Positions 49,097 through 57,542 of a stretch of DNA of 64,000 nucleotides are shown piece by piece. Position 1 is the first letter of the stretch. Each line of letters begins with the position of its first letter. The notes under the pieces were generated by a model. It was not told the origin of the DNA. It searched no databases and saw nothing but the letters and a program-made list of their open reading frames with translations. Source of the stretch: Bacteroidota bacterium (GTDB lineage: Bacteria > Bacteroidota > Bacteroidia > Chitinophagales > Chitinophagaceae); assembly GCA_016712665.1 (NCBI GenBank), contig JADJQP010000003.1:186001-250000 (forward strand), read 5' to 3'. Both the position numbers and the translations under genes were made by a program.

Positions 49097-49789
49097 ATGA
49101 AATTAAATAAGAAAAGAAAAGTAGCGCAAACTAAAATCGATGCTGCTAAAATGTATAGTCTTGAGGAAGCCTCAAAATTAATGAAAGATATTAACTGTAC
49201 TAAATTTGACAGTTCTGTAGATATTCACGTTCGTCTTGGTGTGGATCCCAAAAAAGCAGATCAGGCCATTAGAGGTACTGTATCCTTACCACATGGAACC
49301 GGTAAAACCAAAAAAGTGTTGGTACTTTGTACTCCTGACAAGGAAGCGGAAGCTACTGCTGCCGGTGCTGATTTTGTGGGTTTGGATGAATACGTAGCAA
49401 AAATTGATGGTGGCTGGACCGATATCGATGTAATTATCGCTACTCCATCAGTGATGCCTAAAATTGGACGTTTGGGTAAAGTATTAGGACCACGAAATTT
49501 AATGCCAAACCCAAAAACCGGCACAGTAACCAATGATGTGGCAGGTGCGGTAAATGAGGTAAAAGGCGGTAAAATTGCCTTTAAGGTAGACAAATCAGGT
49601 ATTATACATGCTTCCATTGGACGTGTGTCATTTGAACCTAAAAAAATACAAGAAAACAGTCAGGAATTAATCAACGCAATCATCAAATTAAAGCCTTCCT
49701 CTTCCAAGGGTACCTATGTGAAGGGCATCAGTATGGCTACATCGATGAGTCCGGGTATTTATGTAGATACGAAATCTGCAACCAATTAA
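49097..49789 (+). CDS. rplA: 50S ribosomal protein L1
   Basis: A 230-residue protein of the L1 stalk, which moves with the E-site tRNA, and in many bacteria the translational repressor of its own operon. Motifs: SSVDIHVRLGVDPKKADQAI, GLDEYVAKI, LGKVLGPRNLMPNPKTGTVT and VDKSGIIHASIGRVSF. Length is normal. It lies 25 bases after rplK and 26 before rplJ. A candidate L1-binding leader stands before rplK. Confidence 0.98.
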   Translation: MKLNKKRKVAQTKIDAAKMYSLEEASKLMKDINCTKFDSSVDIHVRLGVDPKKADQAIRGTVSLPHGTGKTKKVLVLCTPDKEAEATAAGADFVGLDEYVAKIDGGWTDIDVIIATPSVMPKIGRLGKVLGPRNLMPNPKTGTVTNDVAGAVNEVKGGKIAFKVDKSGIIHASIGRVSFEPKKIQENSQELINAIIKLKPSSSKGTYVKGISMATSMSPGIYVDTKSATN

Positions 49790-49815
49790 TTTCTATCAAA
49801 ATAAAATAAATTAAA

Positions 49816-50319
49816 ATGACAACTGAACAAAAAAACCAAGCCATAGAAGTATTGAAGGAAAAATTTTCGCAATACAATAATTTCTATGTTACCGATACAG
49901 AATCACTTACAGTAGAACAAACCAATAAGCTACGAGGTCTTTGTTTTGACAAATCCGTAGAAATGAAAGTAGCTAAAAATACCCTTATTGTAAAAGCATT
50001 GCAACAACTTGGCAATGATAAATACAATGGTATTATGGAAGCATTTCATGGAGTAACGGCGCTAATGTTTAGCGACAGCCCAAAAGAACCAGCCTTATTA
50101 ATCAGTTCTATACGTAAAGAATATAATATTGAAAAACCTTTGTTGAAAGCAGCTTTGATCGGAGAAGATGTATTCTTAGGAAATGACAGTTTGAAGGCTC
50201 TTCAAAGTATCAAAACGAAGAACGAATTGATCGGCGAGGTACTTGGCTTATTGAAATCACCATTATCTCGAGTTCTTTCTGCACTTCAAAACAGACCAGA
50301 ATCAGCATCCGCTGAGTAA
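49816..50319 (+). CDS. rplJ: 50S ribosomal protein L10
   Basis: A 167-residue protein that carries L7/L12 dimers at the stalk. The start block KNQAIEVLKEKFSQYNNFYV and the middle VEMKVAKNTLIVKALQQ are characteristic, as is the C-terminal ALQSIKTKNELIGEVLGLLK helix that holds L7/L12. It is intact and 63 bases before rplL. The rplJ-rplL space is A/T-rich with no hairpin that I can see. Confidence 0.97.
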   Translation: MTTEQKNQAIEVLKEKFSQYNNFYVTDTESLTVEQTNKLRGLCFDKSVEMKVAKNTLIVKALQQLGNDKYNGIMEAFHGVTALMFSDSPKEPALLISSIRKEYNIEKPLLKAALIGEDVFLGNDSLKALQSIKTKNELIGEVLGLLKSPLSRVLSALQNRPESASAE

Positions 50320-50382
50320 TAAAAACGGCTTCCGCACTTATTTATATAAAAACAATATTAAAAAACAAAAAAACAGATTATC

Positions 50383-50753
50383 ATGGCAGACATAAAAAAT
50401 TTAGCTGAGTCATTAGTAAACCTTACTGTAAAGAGGTTCAAGAATTAGCAGATGTATTAAAAGCAGATTACGGCATTGAACCGGCTGCAGTAGCAGTAGC
50501 AGCTTCCGGAGACGGTGGTGGCGCAGCAGCAGTAGAAGAAAAAACATCTTTCACTGTAGTACTTAAAAATGCAGGTGCTGCAAAACTAGGTGTTGTTAAA
50601 GTTGTAAAAGAATTGACTGGTCTTGGGCTTAAAGAAGCAAAAGATTTAGTAGATCTTTGCTCAGGCAATGTTAAAGAAAACGTTGACAAAGCTACAGCAG
50701 AAGACATCGCCGCCAAGTTGAAAGACGCAGGTGCTGATGTTGAAATCGTTTAA
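50383..50753 (+). CDS. rplL: 50S ribosomal protein L7/L12 (one-base deletion in this sequence)
   Basis: An L7/L12 of 123 residues once repaired. It begins MADIKNLAESLVNLTVK. It should then read EVQELADVLKADYGIEPAA, but the sequence gives RFKN-stop, because one A is missing at 50430-50434 (gtaaagagg, expected gtaaaagagg). The rest is intact: an Ala-Val-rich hinge (AAVAVAASGDGGGAAAVEEK), then the C-terminal domain with KLGVVKVVKELTGLGLKEAK and the end DVEIV. The gene is 371 bases long, one short of 372. L7/L12 is essential, so the gap is almost surely a sequence error. No rpoB follows. Confidence 0.95.
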
Positions 50754-50810
50754 TAAACGTACAGAACACTTTAGTAGAAAATAACATACTAAGGTTTCTA
50801 TTAAAATAAT

Positions 50811-50842
50811 AAACCCTATAGGCTTTTGCTTATAGGGTTTTT
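50811..50842 (+). terminator. Terminator of the rplKAJL operon
   Basis: Perfect ten-base stem AAACCCTATA / TATAGGGTTT (50811-50820 and 50831-50840), ten-base loop, then a T-run extending the 3' arm to 50843. It lies 58 bases after rplL and ends the operon before the phosphatase gene. Confidence 0.93.
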
Positions 50843-50855
50843 TAATGAATCATTG

Positions 50856-50863
50856 TACCTTTA
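50856..50863 (+). promoter_or_regulatory. -7-like box four bases before the HAD phosphatase gene
   Basis: TACCTTTA, one base from TAnnTTTG, ends four bases before ATG 50868. It sits directly after the operon terminator, so the gene needs its own promoter. Confidence 0.45.
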
Positions 50864-50867
50864 CCAT

Positions 50868-51416
50868 ATGAACAGCCTACACGCCATCGGCCCCAATTGG
50901 ACCTTATTTCTAGATCGAGATGGAGTTATCAACCACGAAAAAAGCGGCGATTACATAAGAAATGTAGAGGAGTTTCAGCTTTATGAAGGAGTGCTCGATG
51001 CCCTTCGTCTGTTAGCCAATCGATTTCAGAAAATAATAGTGGTAACCAACCAACGAGGCATCGGAAAAGGTTTGATGCGTGCCGAAGATGTTGAACAAAT
51101 ACATGCCAAGCTGCAACAAGAGGTCAATCAAAGTGGTGGCAGCATCCATGCCTTTTTCTACGCCCCCGATTTGGAAACCGATGCCCCCAACCGAAAACCC
51201 AATATCGGCATGGGGCTGCAGGCAAAAAAGACCTTTCCAAGTATCGATTTTAGCAAGAGCATCATGATTGGCAATAATATATCCGATATGCAATTTGGAA
51301 GAAATTTAGGGATGCAAACCATCTTTCTGCATACTACCAATCCGGAGCAGGGGCCACACCCCAGTATCGACTACTTTTACCCCACCCTACTTGATTTTGC
51401 AAAGAGTATTTTTTAA
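50868..51416 (+). CDS. HAD-IIIA phosphatase (GmhB/histidinol-phosphatase-like)
   Basis: A 182-residue HAD phosphatase. The catalytic block is FLDRDGVINHE (nucleophile and acid Asp), with VVTNQRGIGKG (Thr and Asn), RKPNIGM (Lys-type helper) and MIGNNISDMQFGRNLG (metal Asp). The family includes the heptose 1,7-bisphosphate 7-phosphatase GmhB and histidinol phosphatase. The usual zinc-holding cysteines of GmhB, between the thumb and RKP, are absent; here the stretch reads FFYAPDLETDAPNRKP. The real start is ATG 50868; a start at 50826 falls inside the terminator. Substrate undecided. Confidence 0.85.
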   Translation: MNSLHAIGPNWTLFLDRDGVINHEKSGDYIRNVEEFQLYEGVLDALRLLANRFQKIIVVTNQRGIGKGLMRAEDVEQIHAKLQQEVNQSGGSIHAFFYAPDLETDAPNRKPNIGMGLQAKKTFPSIDFSKSIMIGNNISDMQFGRNLGMQTIFLHTTNPEQGPHPSIDYFYPTLLDFAKSIF

Positions 51417-51421
51417 TTTTG
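51414..51421 (+). promoter_or_regulatory. -7 promoter box for the small secreted protein
   Basis: TAATTTTG matches TAnnTTTG; TTG (51391-51393) lies 20 bases upstream. The box ends 19 bases before ATG 51441 and overlaps the phosphatase stop. Confidence 0.5.
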
Positions 51422-51440
51422 TTTTCATAAATATCCAATT

Positions 51441-51749
51441 ATGAAAAAAGTACTTCTAATTTGCGTCCTCGTTTTTCAAACGATTGCGCTCTTGGCAGGT
51501 AATGGCGATAAGCTTATAAAAATGCAAAGACGACAAGAAAGCACCATCAAATCAGCCAATAAACGGAATAAAATTACCGAAAACGAATATCGCAAACTTA
51601 TGGATGAACAACGAACCATTAAGCGCTATATCGATGCTGCCGATCGAGATGGCTATTGGAGCCTTGCCGAAATCAAACGAGTTAGGGGAAAACTAGATCG
51701 CGTCGAAGCACGTTTGAAAAGATACAAAACCAATTGGGAAGAAGAATAA
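51441..51749 (+). CDS. Small secreted helical protein, 102 residues
   Basis: I do not recognise the family. It begins with a signal peptide (MKKVLLICVLVFQTIALLAG). The mature 80 residues are strongly charged and helical, with KMQRRQESTIKSANKRNKIT, then EYRKLMDEQRTIKRYIDAAD, RDGYWSLAEIKRVRGKLDR, and EARLKRYKTN at the end. The pattern GYWSLAEIKRVRGKLD resembles an EF-hand-like turn but lacks a full calcium loop. Likely a periplasmic protein of unknown role. Codon use fits its neighbours. Confidence 0.7.
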   Translation: MKKVLLICVLVFQTIALLAGNGDKLIKMQRRQESTIKSANKRNKITENEYRKLMDEQRTIKRYIDAADRDGYWSLAEIKRVRGKLDRVEARLKRYKTNWEEE

Positions 51750-52134
51750 GCCCCCTTCAAAGGAATTTGTTGAAAGTAGCTGTATAATAAGGTGAACACT
51801 GTTATGCCTGTGCAATTTGCATATATTAATTCGCAAATTTTGAGGAATGGCAAGGCCTAGCATACGCACTCTCTTTTGAATTCGAAAACCTAGCATTCTG
51901 TTGCTTTTATTTTATACGATATGAATCAAACAGCAGTTCGAATAAAAATAAAATCAGAACCATCCATAAAAAATTAGATAGGTGAAATCATTTTGAATAA
52001 GAAATAATACTTTTGAGTCACAATTTCTTGGACTGAAATGGTAAAAAGTCATACATTCTAAATACTAATGGCAGTAAACAGCATCAAATAAATCAACACC
52101 GAAAAATCATTTTACTACAAAAAATAATAACAAT
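51750..52134. other. 385-base gene-free stretch
   Basis: AT-rich sequence with no open frame of credible coding content on either strand, no clear promoter box close to the downstream gene, and no hairpin of note. Confidence 0.6.
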
Positions 52135-52596
52135 ATGCAAAAACTACAATTCAAAATAGTGATACACACCACCGCGCAAAAAGTGTATGAAACCATGTTA
52201 GGCCTGAAAAATAAAAGTACCTATGAGCAATGGACTGCAGCCTTCAATCCAACCTCAACCTATGAGGGAAGCTGGGAAAAAGGTAGCAAAATGCATTTTC
52301 TAGGAGTGGACGAAAATGGAAAAAAAGGTGGAATGATCTCTGAAATTGAAGAAAATAAACCCTTTCAATTTGTTTCAATCAAGCATTACGGAATTTTGGA
52401 CGGTGATACGGAAATAATTTCCGGCGAACAAGTTGAACAATGGGCAGGAGGGCATGAAAATTATTCAATGACTGAAAATCAAGGCATTACAACACTAACA
52501 GTGGATATGGACAGCGTAGATGAATTTACCGATTATTTTAATAGCACCTATCCGCTTGCCTTAGAGAAATTAAAGGAAATTTCGGAGCGGGAATAA
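52135..52596 (+). CDS. SRPBCC/AHSA1-like domain protein
   Basis: A 153-residue single-domain protein of the START-like SRPBCC superfamily, which binds hydrophobic ligands in a helix-grip pocket. The opening KLQFKIVIHTTAQKVYETML and the phrase YEQWTAAFNPTSTYEGSWEKGSKMHF are typical of the AHSA1-related branch. It ends FNSTYPLALEKLKEISERE. No signal peptide. Ligand unknown. It stands alone between two gene-free stretches. Confidence 0.85.
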   Translation: MQKLQFKIVIHTTAQKVYETMLGLKNKSTYEQWTAAFNPTSTYEGSWEKGSKMHFLGVDENGKKGGMISEIEENKPFQFVSIKHYGILDGDTEIISGEQVEQWAGGHENYSMTENQGITTLTVDMDSVDEFTDYFNSTYPLALEKLKEISERE

Positions 52597-53059
52597 TCAA
52601 CGAGAAGTAAAATACTTTGCTTGCTCTGGTATCCATCCGCCATTAAAGGGCGAAAACCAACACTATTTACAGAAACGTTTTCAAATAAATATGTTCCGAA
52701 TACATATTGTCATTTTGTAGGAGCGCCAATATCGGTCGCTTAATGAACAACTTATCTCAAGCCATTCGGATGCAGAAACGTTCAGTGCATAAATCGCATA
52801 GTAAAGAGGCACTCTTTTTTTTGCAAACCGCAGCACACTTCCAACCAATCTTGAATACTATCTATTTGCTGGGTGTATGTGTATTTTCAAATACCCCTAC
52901 GGAAAACGAACTAAAATATACACTACCCATGAAAGTCCTTTTCAAATCGGAATTCAAGATAAGCGGAAATACACTTTGAGAATATATAATCGAATGCGCC
53001 CTACAGTCTTGCAAGAATAAGGTAGGTTGTTATTGGATTAACCAAGAAGCTTTCTACAA
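52597..53059. other. Gene-free stretch before the DUF1275 gene
   Basis: A 90-codon open frame (52707-52979) is present but has no family match, weak codon structure and no promoter or start context, so I do not call it a gene. Nothing else is seen until the promoter at 53060. Confidence 0.5.
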
Positions 53060-53091
53060 ATTGTCATCTTGCATAAAATTTGTTAGATTTG
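53060..53091 (+). promoter_or_regulatory. Promoter of the DUF1275 gene
   Basis: ATTG (53060-53063), 20 bases, TAGATTTG (53084-53091); a good match to the Bacteroidota promoter. The leader would be about 85 bases to ATG 53180. Confidence 0.6.
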
Positions 53092-53179
53092 TGTAATACC
53101 CATCTACATTGTTTGATGCAAAATCTCTTTCAATGCGACTATAGAAAATGTATGGCCAGTAGCACCCGCTCTCAAAATT

Positions 53180-53890
53180 ATGTTTAGACACAAAGGAAAG
53201 ACAAGAACATTAGCACACAATTTGAGGATTGCTTCCTTGTTGTCTTTTGTTGCAGGACTAGTAAATGTTGCAGGATTCCTAGCTGTGCAAAAATTAACCA
53301 CCAATGTAACCGGACATTTTGCATTCTTTGTTGATGAAATTTTTAAACAAAATTTTTGGGAAGGACTCCATTACTTTCTTTACATTCTATTTTTTTTCCT
53401 AGGTTCTTTTTTTTCGAACTTGTCCATTGAACTTACGTCCAAAATCAATGAAAGACTCATTTACCTAATTCCCGTTGTTGCTGAAAGTTTGATTTTAATC
53501 ACAATAGCAATAGTTGGAGAAGAAATCATTTCAAGAGCACCCAATGTAGTGGCGTATGCATTGCTTTTTGCCATGGGCTTGCAAAACTCATTGGTCACAA
53601 CCATATCAAATGCAACAGTTCGAACCACACATTTGACAGGACTTTTTACAGACCTAGGTATCGAACTCTCACAACTATTTTTTTACAAATTAAAAGAACA
53701 AAAAGAAAAACTTTTTTCCTCCATAAAATTACGACTGACTATTATTAGCTTTTTCTTTTTAGGGGGTCTTCTTGGCGGCATTTTTTATACTAGAATGCAC
53801 CTCTATGTATTAGTATTTCCAGCGCTATTGCTGCTTATTGGGCTGATTTATGATGACATCATACTAAAAATCAAATGGCACAATAGATAA
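53180..53890 (+). CDS. YoaK/DUF1275 family membrane protein
   Basis: A 236-residue inner-membrane protein with six hydrophobic segments. The DUF1275 signature is clear: SFVAGLVNVAGFLAVQKLTT with the following NVTGHF, and later FAMGLQNSLVTTISNATVRT followed by THLTG and TDLG. Function of the family is unknown; a transport role has been suggested. The start has its own promoter at 53060. Intact, normal length. Confidence 0.92.
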   Translation: MFRHKGKTRTLAHNLRIASLLSFVAGLVNVAGFLAVQKLTTNVTGHFAFFVDEIFKQNFWEGLHYFLYILFFFLGSFFSNLSIELTSKINERLIYLIPVVAESLILITIAIVGEEIISRAPNVVAYALLFAMGLQNSLVTTISNATVRTTHLTGLFTDLGIELSQLFFYKLKEQKEKLFSSIKLRLTIISFFFLGGLLGGIFYTRMHLYVLVFPALLLLIGLIYDDIILKIKWHNR

Positions 53891-54083
53891 CCTTAATAAA
53901 GTTGGTTTCGGAGTAGAAAATGCCAAAAACAAACGTTCGAAATAGCGAAGCTTCTAATTATTAATTTCCTTTGTTACTTTTACCTGTTCGACATGCTTCT
54001 GTAATCACAATTTGTCGAATAAAAAACAGTCGCCAACGCCTCCAAAATGAGCTCCAATCTGTACAAATTTAAAAACATACTTT

Positions 54084-54899
54084 ATGAAATATAATTATCT
54101 CCAACTTCTTCTTCTAGTAATATTCGCTAGTTGTGCAAATAATTCTCAAGCCCCTGATCCAATTCCCTTACATGAATCGTTTAAAGTACTCTCAAAGAAA
54201 GTCAATGAAGAACGAACCATCAATGTATGGACACCATCAAACTATCATAAAAATGTTGACTCACTCCCCGTTATGTATATGGCAGATGGCGGCATTAAAG
54301 AAGATTTTTCGCATATCGCAAATACCTTAGCGAAGCTAATCAATGAGAACAAAATCAAACCCCTTATTTTGGTAGGAATTGAGAATACGGAGCGAAGAAG
54401 AGATTTGACCGGTTTTACAGAAATTGCAAAAGATAAAGAAATTGCGCCAGTAGTGGGTGGCTCAGCTAATTTTAGAGCGTTTATTAAAGAGGAGCTCTTT
54501 CCCGAAATCAATAAACGGTATCGAACCACCTCTGAAAAAAGTATTATCGGAGAGTCCGCATCAGGACTTTTTGTAGTCGAAACATTCTTCTTGGAACCGG
54601 AGATGTTTGACAATTATATTGCCTTTGACCCCTCCTTGTGGTGGAACAATCATTTTCTAGTGCGCACCGCTGCAAAGCATTTAGCAAAACTACCATCAAT
54701 CGAAAAGCGAATTTGGTTCGCCTGTTCCAATACCGAAGATATTTCCCCATACACGAAACAATTGGCAGAAATTTTTAAAACAGAAAACAGACCAACCCTT
54801 AAATGGAATTTCTCTGACGAGCCAAATGAACAACACGGAACCATATTTAGAGCAACAAAGGAAAAGGCCATTATTTGGACTTTCAATAGTTCAAAATAA
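54084..54899 (+). CDS. Lipoprotein esterase (esterase D/IroE-like)
   Basis: A 271-residue alpha/beta hydrolase. MKYNYLQLLLLVIFASC gives lipobox FASC. The nucleophile elbow is IIGESASGLFVVE (GxSxG), with an oxyanion-type turn VMYMADGGIKEDFSHI and the C-terminal catalytic His in NEQHGTIFRA. The family includes esterase D, enterochelin and other carboxylesterases. Substrate unknown. The lipid anchor puts it in the periplasm or on the outer membrane. It stands alone. Confidence 0.87.
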   Translation: MKYNYLQLLLLVIFASCANNSQAPDPIPLHESFKVLSKKVNEERTINVWTPSNYHKNVDSLPVMYMADGGIKEDFSHIANTLAKLINENKIKPLILVGIENTERRRDLTGFTEIAKDKEIAPVVGGSANFRAFIKEELFPEINKRYRTTSEKSIIGESASGLFVVETFFLEPEMFDNYIAFDPSLWWNNHFLVRTAAKHLAKLPSIEKRIWFACSNTEDISPYTKQLAEIFKTENRPTLKWNFSDEPNEQHGTIFRATKEKAIIWTFNSSK

Positions 54900-55146
54900 A
54901 AAAAAAACGATCATAGTAACAAACAACAAGGCAAGCGTAAAATCCATCCCTTTATACAAGTTTTCAAATAAGAAGTGACTTTAGACAAAAACATTTCAGC
55001 CAATCCAGGTGAGAATTAAGGCAAAAAAAGAACGTGGAAATACAGATTGAAAACGGTTGTAAATTATAATAATACAATGCAAGCTAAATAATTGAATTTC
55101 TTGCAAGCCCTAAATTTTGCAAAGTAAGCACATCGCTTTGTTAAAA
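54900..55146. other. Gene-free stretch before the serine hydrolase promoter
   Basis: AT-rich; no credible open frame, hairpin or repeat seen on either strand. Confidence 0.5.
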
Positions 55147-55177
55147 TTTCTCAGTTCGATATTCTTGTTTAGATTTG
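55147..55177 (+). promoter_or_regulatory. Promoter of the serine hydrolase gene
   Basis: TTTC (55147-55150), exactly 19 bases, TAGATTTG (55170-55177). The leader would be about 80 bases to ATG 55262. Confidence 0.55.
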
Positions 55178-55261
55178 TATAGTTGCTATTAACTTTATAT
55201 GGACAATAGCAGTTGAAGTCACATTTTGGGCAAATAGCCTTATACTTCTAAAACAAACAAA

Positions 55262-56425
55262 ATGAATCTACATGTAATACTATTTAGAAACGTAATAGTA
55301 GTCTGTGGCTATTTATTATTCACGAATTCTAGTGACGCGCAACCTAACAAGCAAACCTTTAAAATCCAAATCGATTCGCTGGTTCAGAAAATAATGATCG
55401 AACACAAAATAGTGGGCATTTCAATTGGCATTGTCAAAAACAATGAAATCTTTTACACCAAAGGCTATGGCTCCAAAGACATAAATATTTCGTCACCTAT
55501 AGACAGTCTAACAAACTTTTTAACCTGCTCTATTTCAAAACTCTTTACCGCAACTGCCATTATGCAATTAGTAGAACAAGGAAAGATAGATATTCGCAAG
55601 AAACTAACCGATTATGTTCCGGATTTTGTAATGAAAGATAAACGATACAAAGACATTACTATTGAACAAATGCTGACACATACTTCCGGACTTCCAAATA
55701 TCTTCAATAAACACTATATCAAACCCAAAAGCGAACAGAGCGAACTCACTGATTTTGCACAAAAACTAAAAAAAGAAAAGCTCCGCTATCCACCCAATGT
55801 GCCGTTAAGTGCCAGCACATACAGCAACACAGGGTACAATATACTTGGTCTTGTAATTGAACGAGTAAGCGGCCAAACGTTTAGCGACTTTGTAAACCGG
55901 CATGTACTCCAAATCGCAGCAATGGACAGTAGTAGTTTTTCCTATTCTAAAATCAATGCAGCAAGAAGAAGCAAGCCACATAAAAAACAATGGCTCAGTA
56001 AAAAAATTAAGGTATCAAACTACTATCCGGATATTCCGCAGGATAAACCCTGTGGTAATTTAAACTCATGTGCCAATGACCTCTGTCTATGGATGCTTCA
56101 TAATCTTTCAATTTACAATGGCACCCAAAAAGAAAAAGGAATACTAGAAAGAAAGACCTTAGCGGATATGTGGATGACCAAGCGAGAGATTCCTCCCTAT
56201 AAAACGTCGATTAGTTTAGGCTGGTGGATTACTCAATCCGATAAATATGGGAAGTATGTTTTTCATGTTGGCAACGACCCTGGCTTTTCAGCAACCTTAA
56301 TCATATCTCCAATAAACAATTTCGGAATCGTAATTCTTTGCAATGCCTTATATCCTAAGGACATCGTTTGGAATACCATACCGTTTGAAATAATAAACCT
56401 ATTCAAAGATGAATGGAAAAAATAA
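55262..56425 (+). CDS. Beta-lactamase-family serine hydrolase (class C-like)
   Basis: A 387-residue secreted or periplasmic hydrolase of the beta-lactamase/D-aminopeptidase family (PF00144). MNLHVILFRNVIVVCGYLLF is followed by SSDAQPN, so a signal peptide is likely. The active site is TCSISKLFTATAIM (SxxK, Ser and Lys), TYSNTGYNILG (Tyr-x-Asn), and HVGNDPGFSAT, where HxG stands in place of the usual KTG. That substitution is common in esterase-like members. True beta-lactamase activity is not implied. Promoter at 55147. Confidence 0.9.
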   Translation: MNLHVILFRNVIVVCGYLLFTNSSDAQPNKQTFKIQIDSLVQKIMIEHKIVGISIGIVKNNEIFYTKGYGSKDINISSPIDSLTNFLTCSISKLFTATAIMQLVEQGKIDIRKKLTDYVPDFVMKDKRYKDITIEQMLTHTSGLPNIFNKHYIKPKSEQSELTDFAQKLKKEKLRYPPNVPLSASTYSNTGYNILGLVIERVSGQTFSDFVNRHVLQIAAMDSSSFSYSKINAARRSKPHKKQWLSKKIKVSNYYPDIPQDKPCGNLNSCANDLCLWMLHNLSIYNGTQKEKGILERKTLADMWMTKREIPPYKTSISLGWWITQSDKYGKYVFHVGNDPGFSATLIISPINNFGIVILCNALYPKDIVWNTIPFEIINLFKDEWKK

Positions 56426-56652
56426 GTGAACAATTACTACAAAGTTAACTGCAGCAGCTACCAATGGTACACTCCTTATATACAGCTCCAATAAAACGGC
56501 CCTTTTCAACATTCATACAGAATCCTCCTTCTCATTATTTCCAAAAGTTTTTCTACCTTCGATACTAGATCCATAAGCCGTTTTGAACGAACTTAACCAT
56601 CAATCTATATCATCATAGCATACGATTCTCTAACATTTCAAAAATCAAATAA

Positions 56653-57183
56653 ATGACCTTCTCAAACTATACCATCAGGCAACTAAGCATGCAAGACATA
56701 GACGCTTACTTCCAACTTGTGGAGCAGAATAGGGAACGACTGGAAGATTTTTTTACTGGCACCGTCGCCAGAACAAAGACCTTTGAGGACACCAAGATTT
56801 TCCTGGCGGATATTACCCAGAGAGCTCAGGATAGAAGCTATTATCCGTATATTATTCTCGATACTACAACTAATAAAATTGCAGGTTTTATAGATTTGAA
56901 AAATATCGATTGGAATATCCCGAAATCAGAAATGGGGATGTATATCGATAAAGAGTATGCCAATAAAGGAATTGCAAGTGAGGCCTTCTGTATATTCTGC
57001 AATTTTTGTTTTGAAGCATTCAATTTTCAAAAACTTTTCTTAAGAACCCATCAGAAAAACACCTTCGCAAGACGGGTAGCCGAAAAATGTGGATTTGAAA
57101 TAGAGGGAACCATACGACGCGATTACAAAACCACTTCAGGTGAATTGGTGGATCTTATTTATTATGGAAAAATAAAAGAATAA
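56653..57183 (+). CDS. GNAT acetyltransferase, RimJ/RimL-like
   Basis: A 176-residue acetyl-CoA-dependent N-acetyltransferase. It begins with YTIRQLSMQDIDAYFQLVEQ. The acetyl-CoA binding motif appears as MYIDKEYANKGIASEAFCIF (Gly-x-Ala/Gly loop). The C-terminal HQKNTFARRVAEKCGFEIEG, followed by TIRRDY, is the usual signature of the RimJ/RimL group, which acetylates ribosomal-protein or other N-termini. Target unknown. It stands alone; a weak -7-like TACCTTCG lies about 90 bases upstream. Confidence 0.88.
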   Translation: MTFSNYTIRQLSMQDIDAYFQLVEQNRERLEDFFTGTVARTKTFEDTKIFLADITQRAQDRSYYPYIILDTTTNKIAGFIDLKNIDWNIPKSEMGMYIDKEYANKGIASEAFCIFCNFCFEAFNFQKLFLRTHQKNTFARRVAEKCGFEIEGTIRRDYKTTSGELVDLIYYGKIKE

Positions 57184-57542
57184 AGGCCGCAAGCGCTTCC
57201 AATCAAGTAGGATAAACAAACGATGAATCAGCTGTCTGAATAGAATCCTGGCCTATTCATTCTGAAAAGGTTTCCACAGCAGTGATTTTCTACAAAAAAC
57301 ATTCATCATACCACTATCAATTCAAACTGCAGCAACAATACAAACATTAAGTCAATGTGAGAGGTATTGTTTGCGCTTACTTCAATACAACGTAATAAAT
57401 TTCTTCCCTACACGTTACATTTCAAGTGATTTTCACTATCTTCGATTGGTGGAGTGAATATCGTCAATATGCATAAAATGCTTTGGCTAAAAACGAAATA
57501 AACCTCAGCAGGTATTAATAGGTACTTAGTAAAATTAATAAA
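57184..57542. other. 359-base gene-free stretch
   Basis: No credible open frame. The minus-strand frame at 57408-57626 is a shadow of the next gene. TATCTTCG at 57437 is one base off the -7 box and might serve the NfeD-like gene. Confidence 0.4.

Noticed and set aside
52707..52979. 90-codon open frame
   Set aside because: No start context, no family match and odd composition; likely chance in an AT-rich gap.
55262..56425. Antibiotic-resistance beta-lactamase
   Set aside because: The third motif is HxG rather than KTG and the sequence fits the wider esterase/peptidase group; no claim of resistance is justified.
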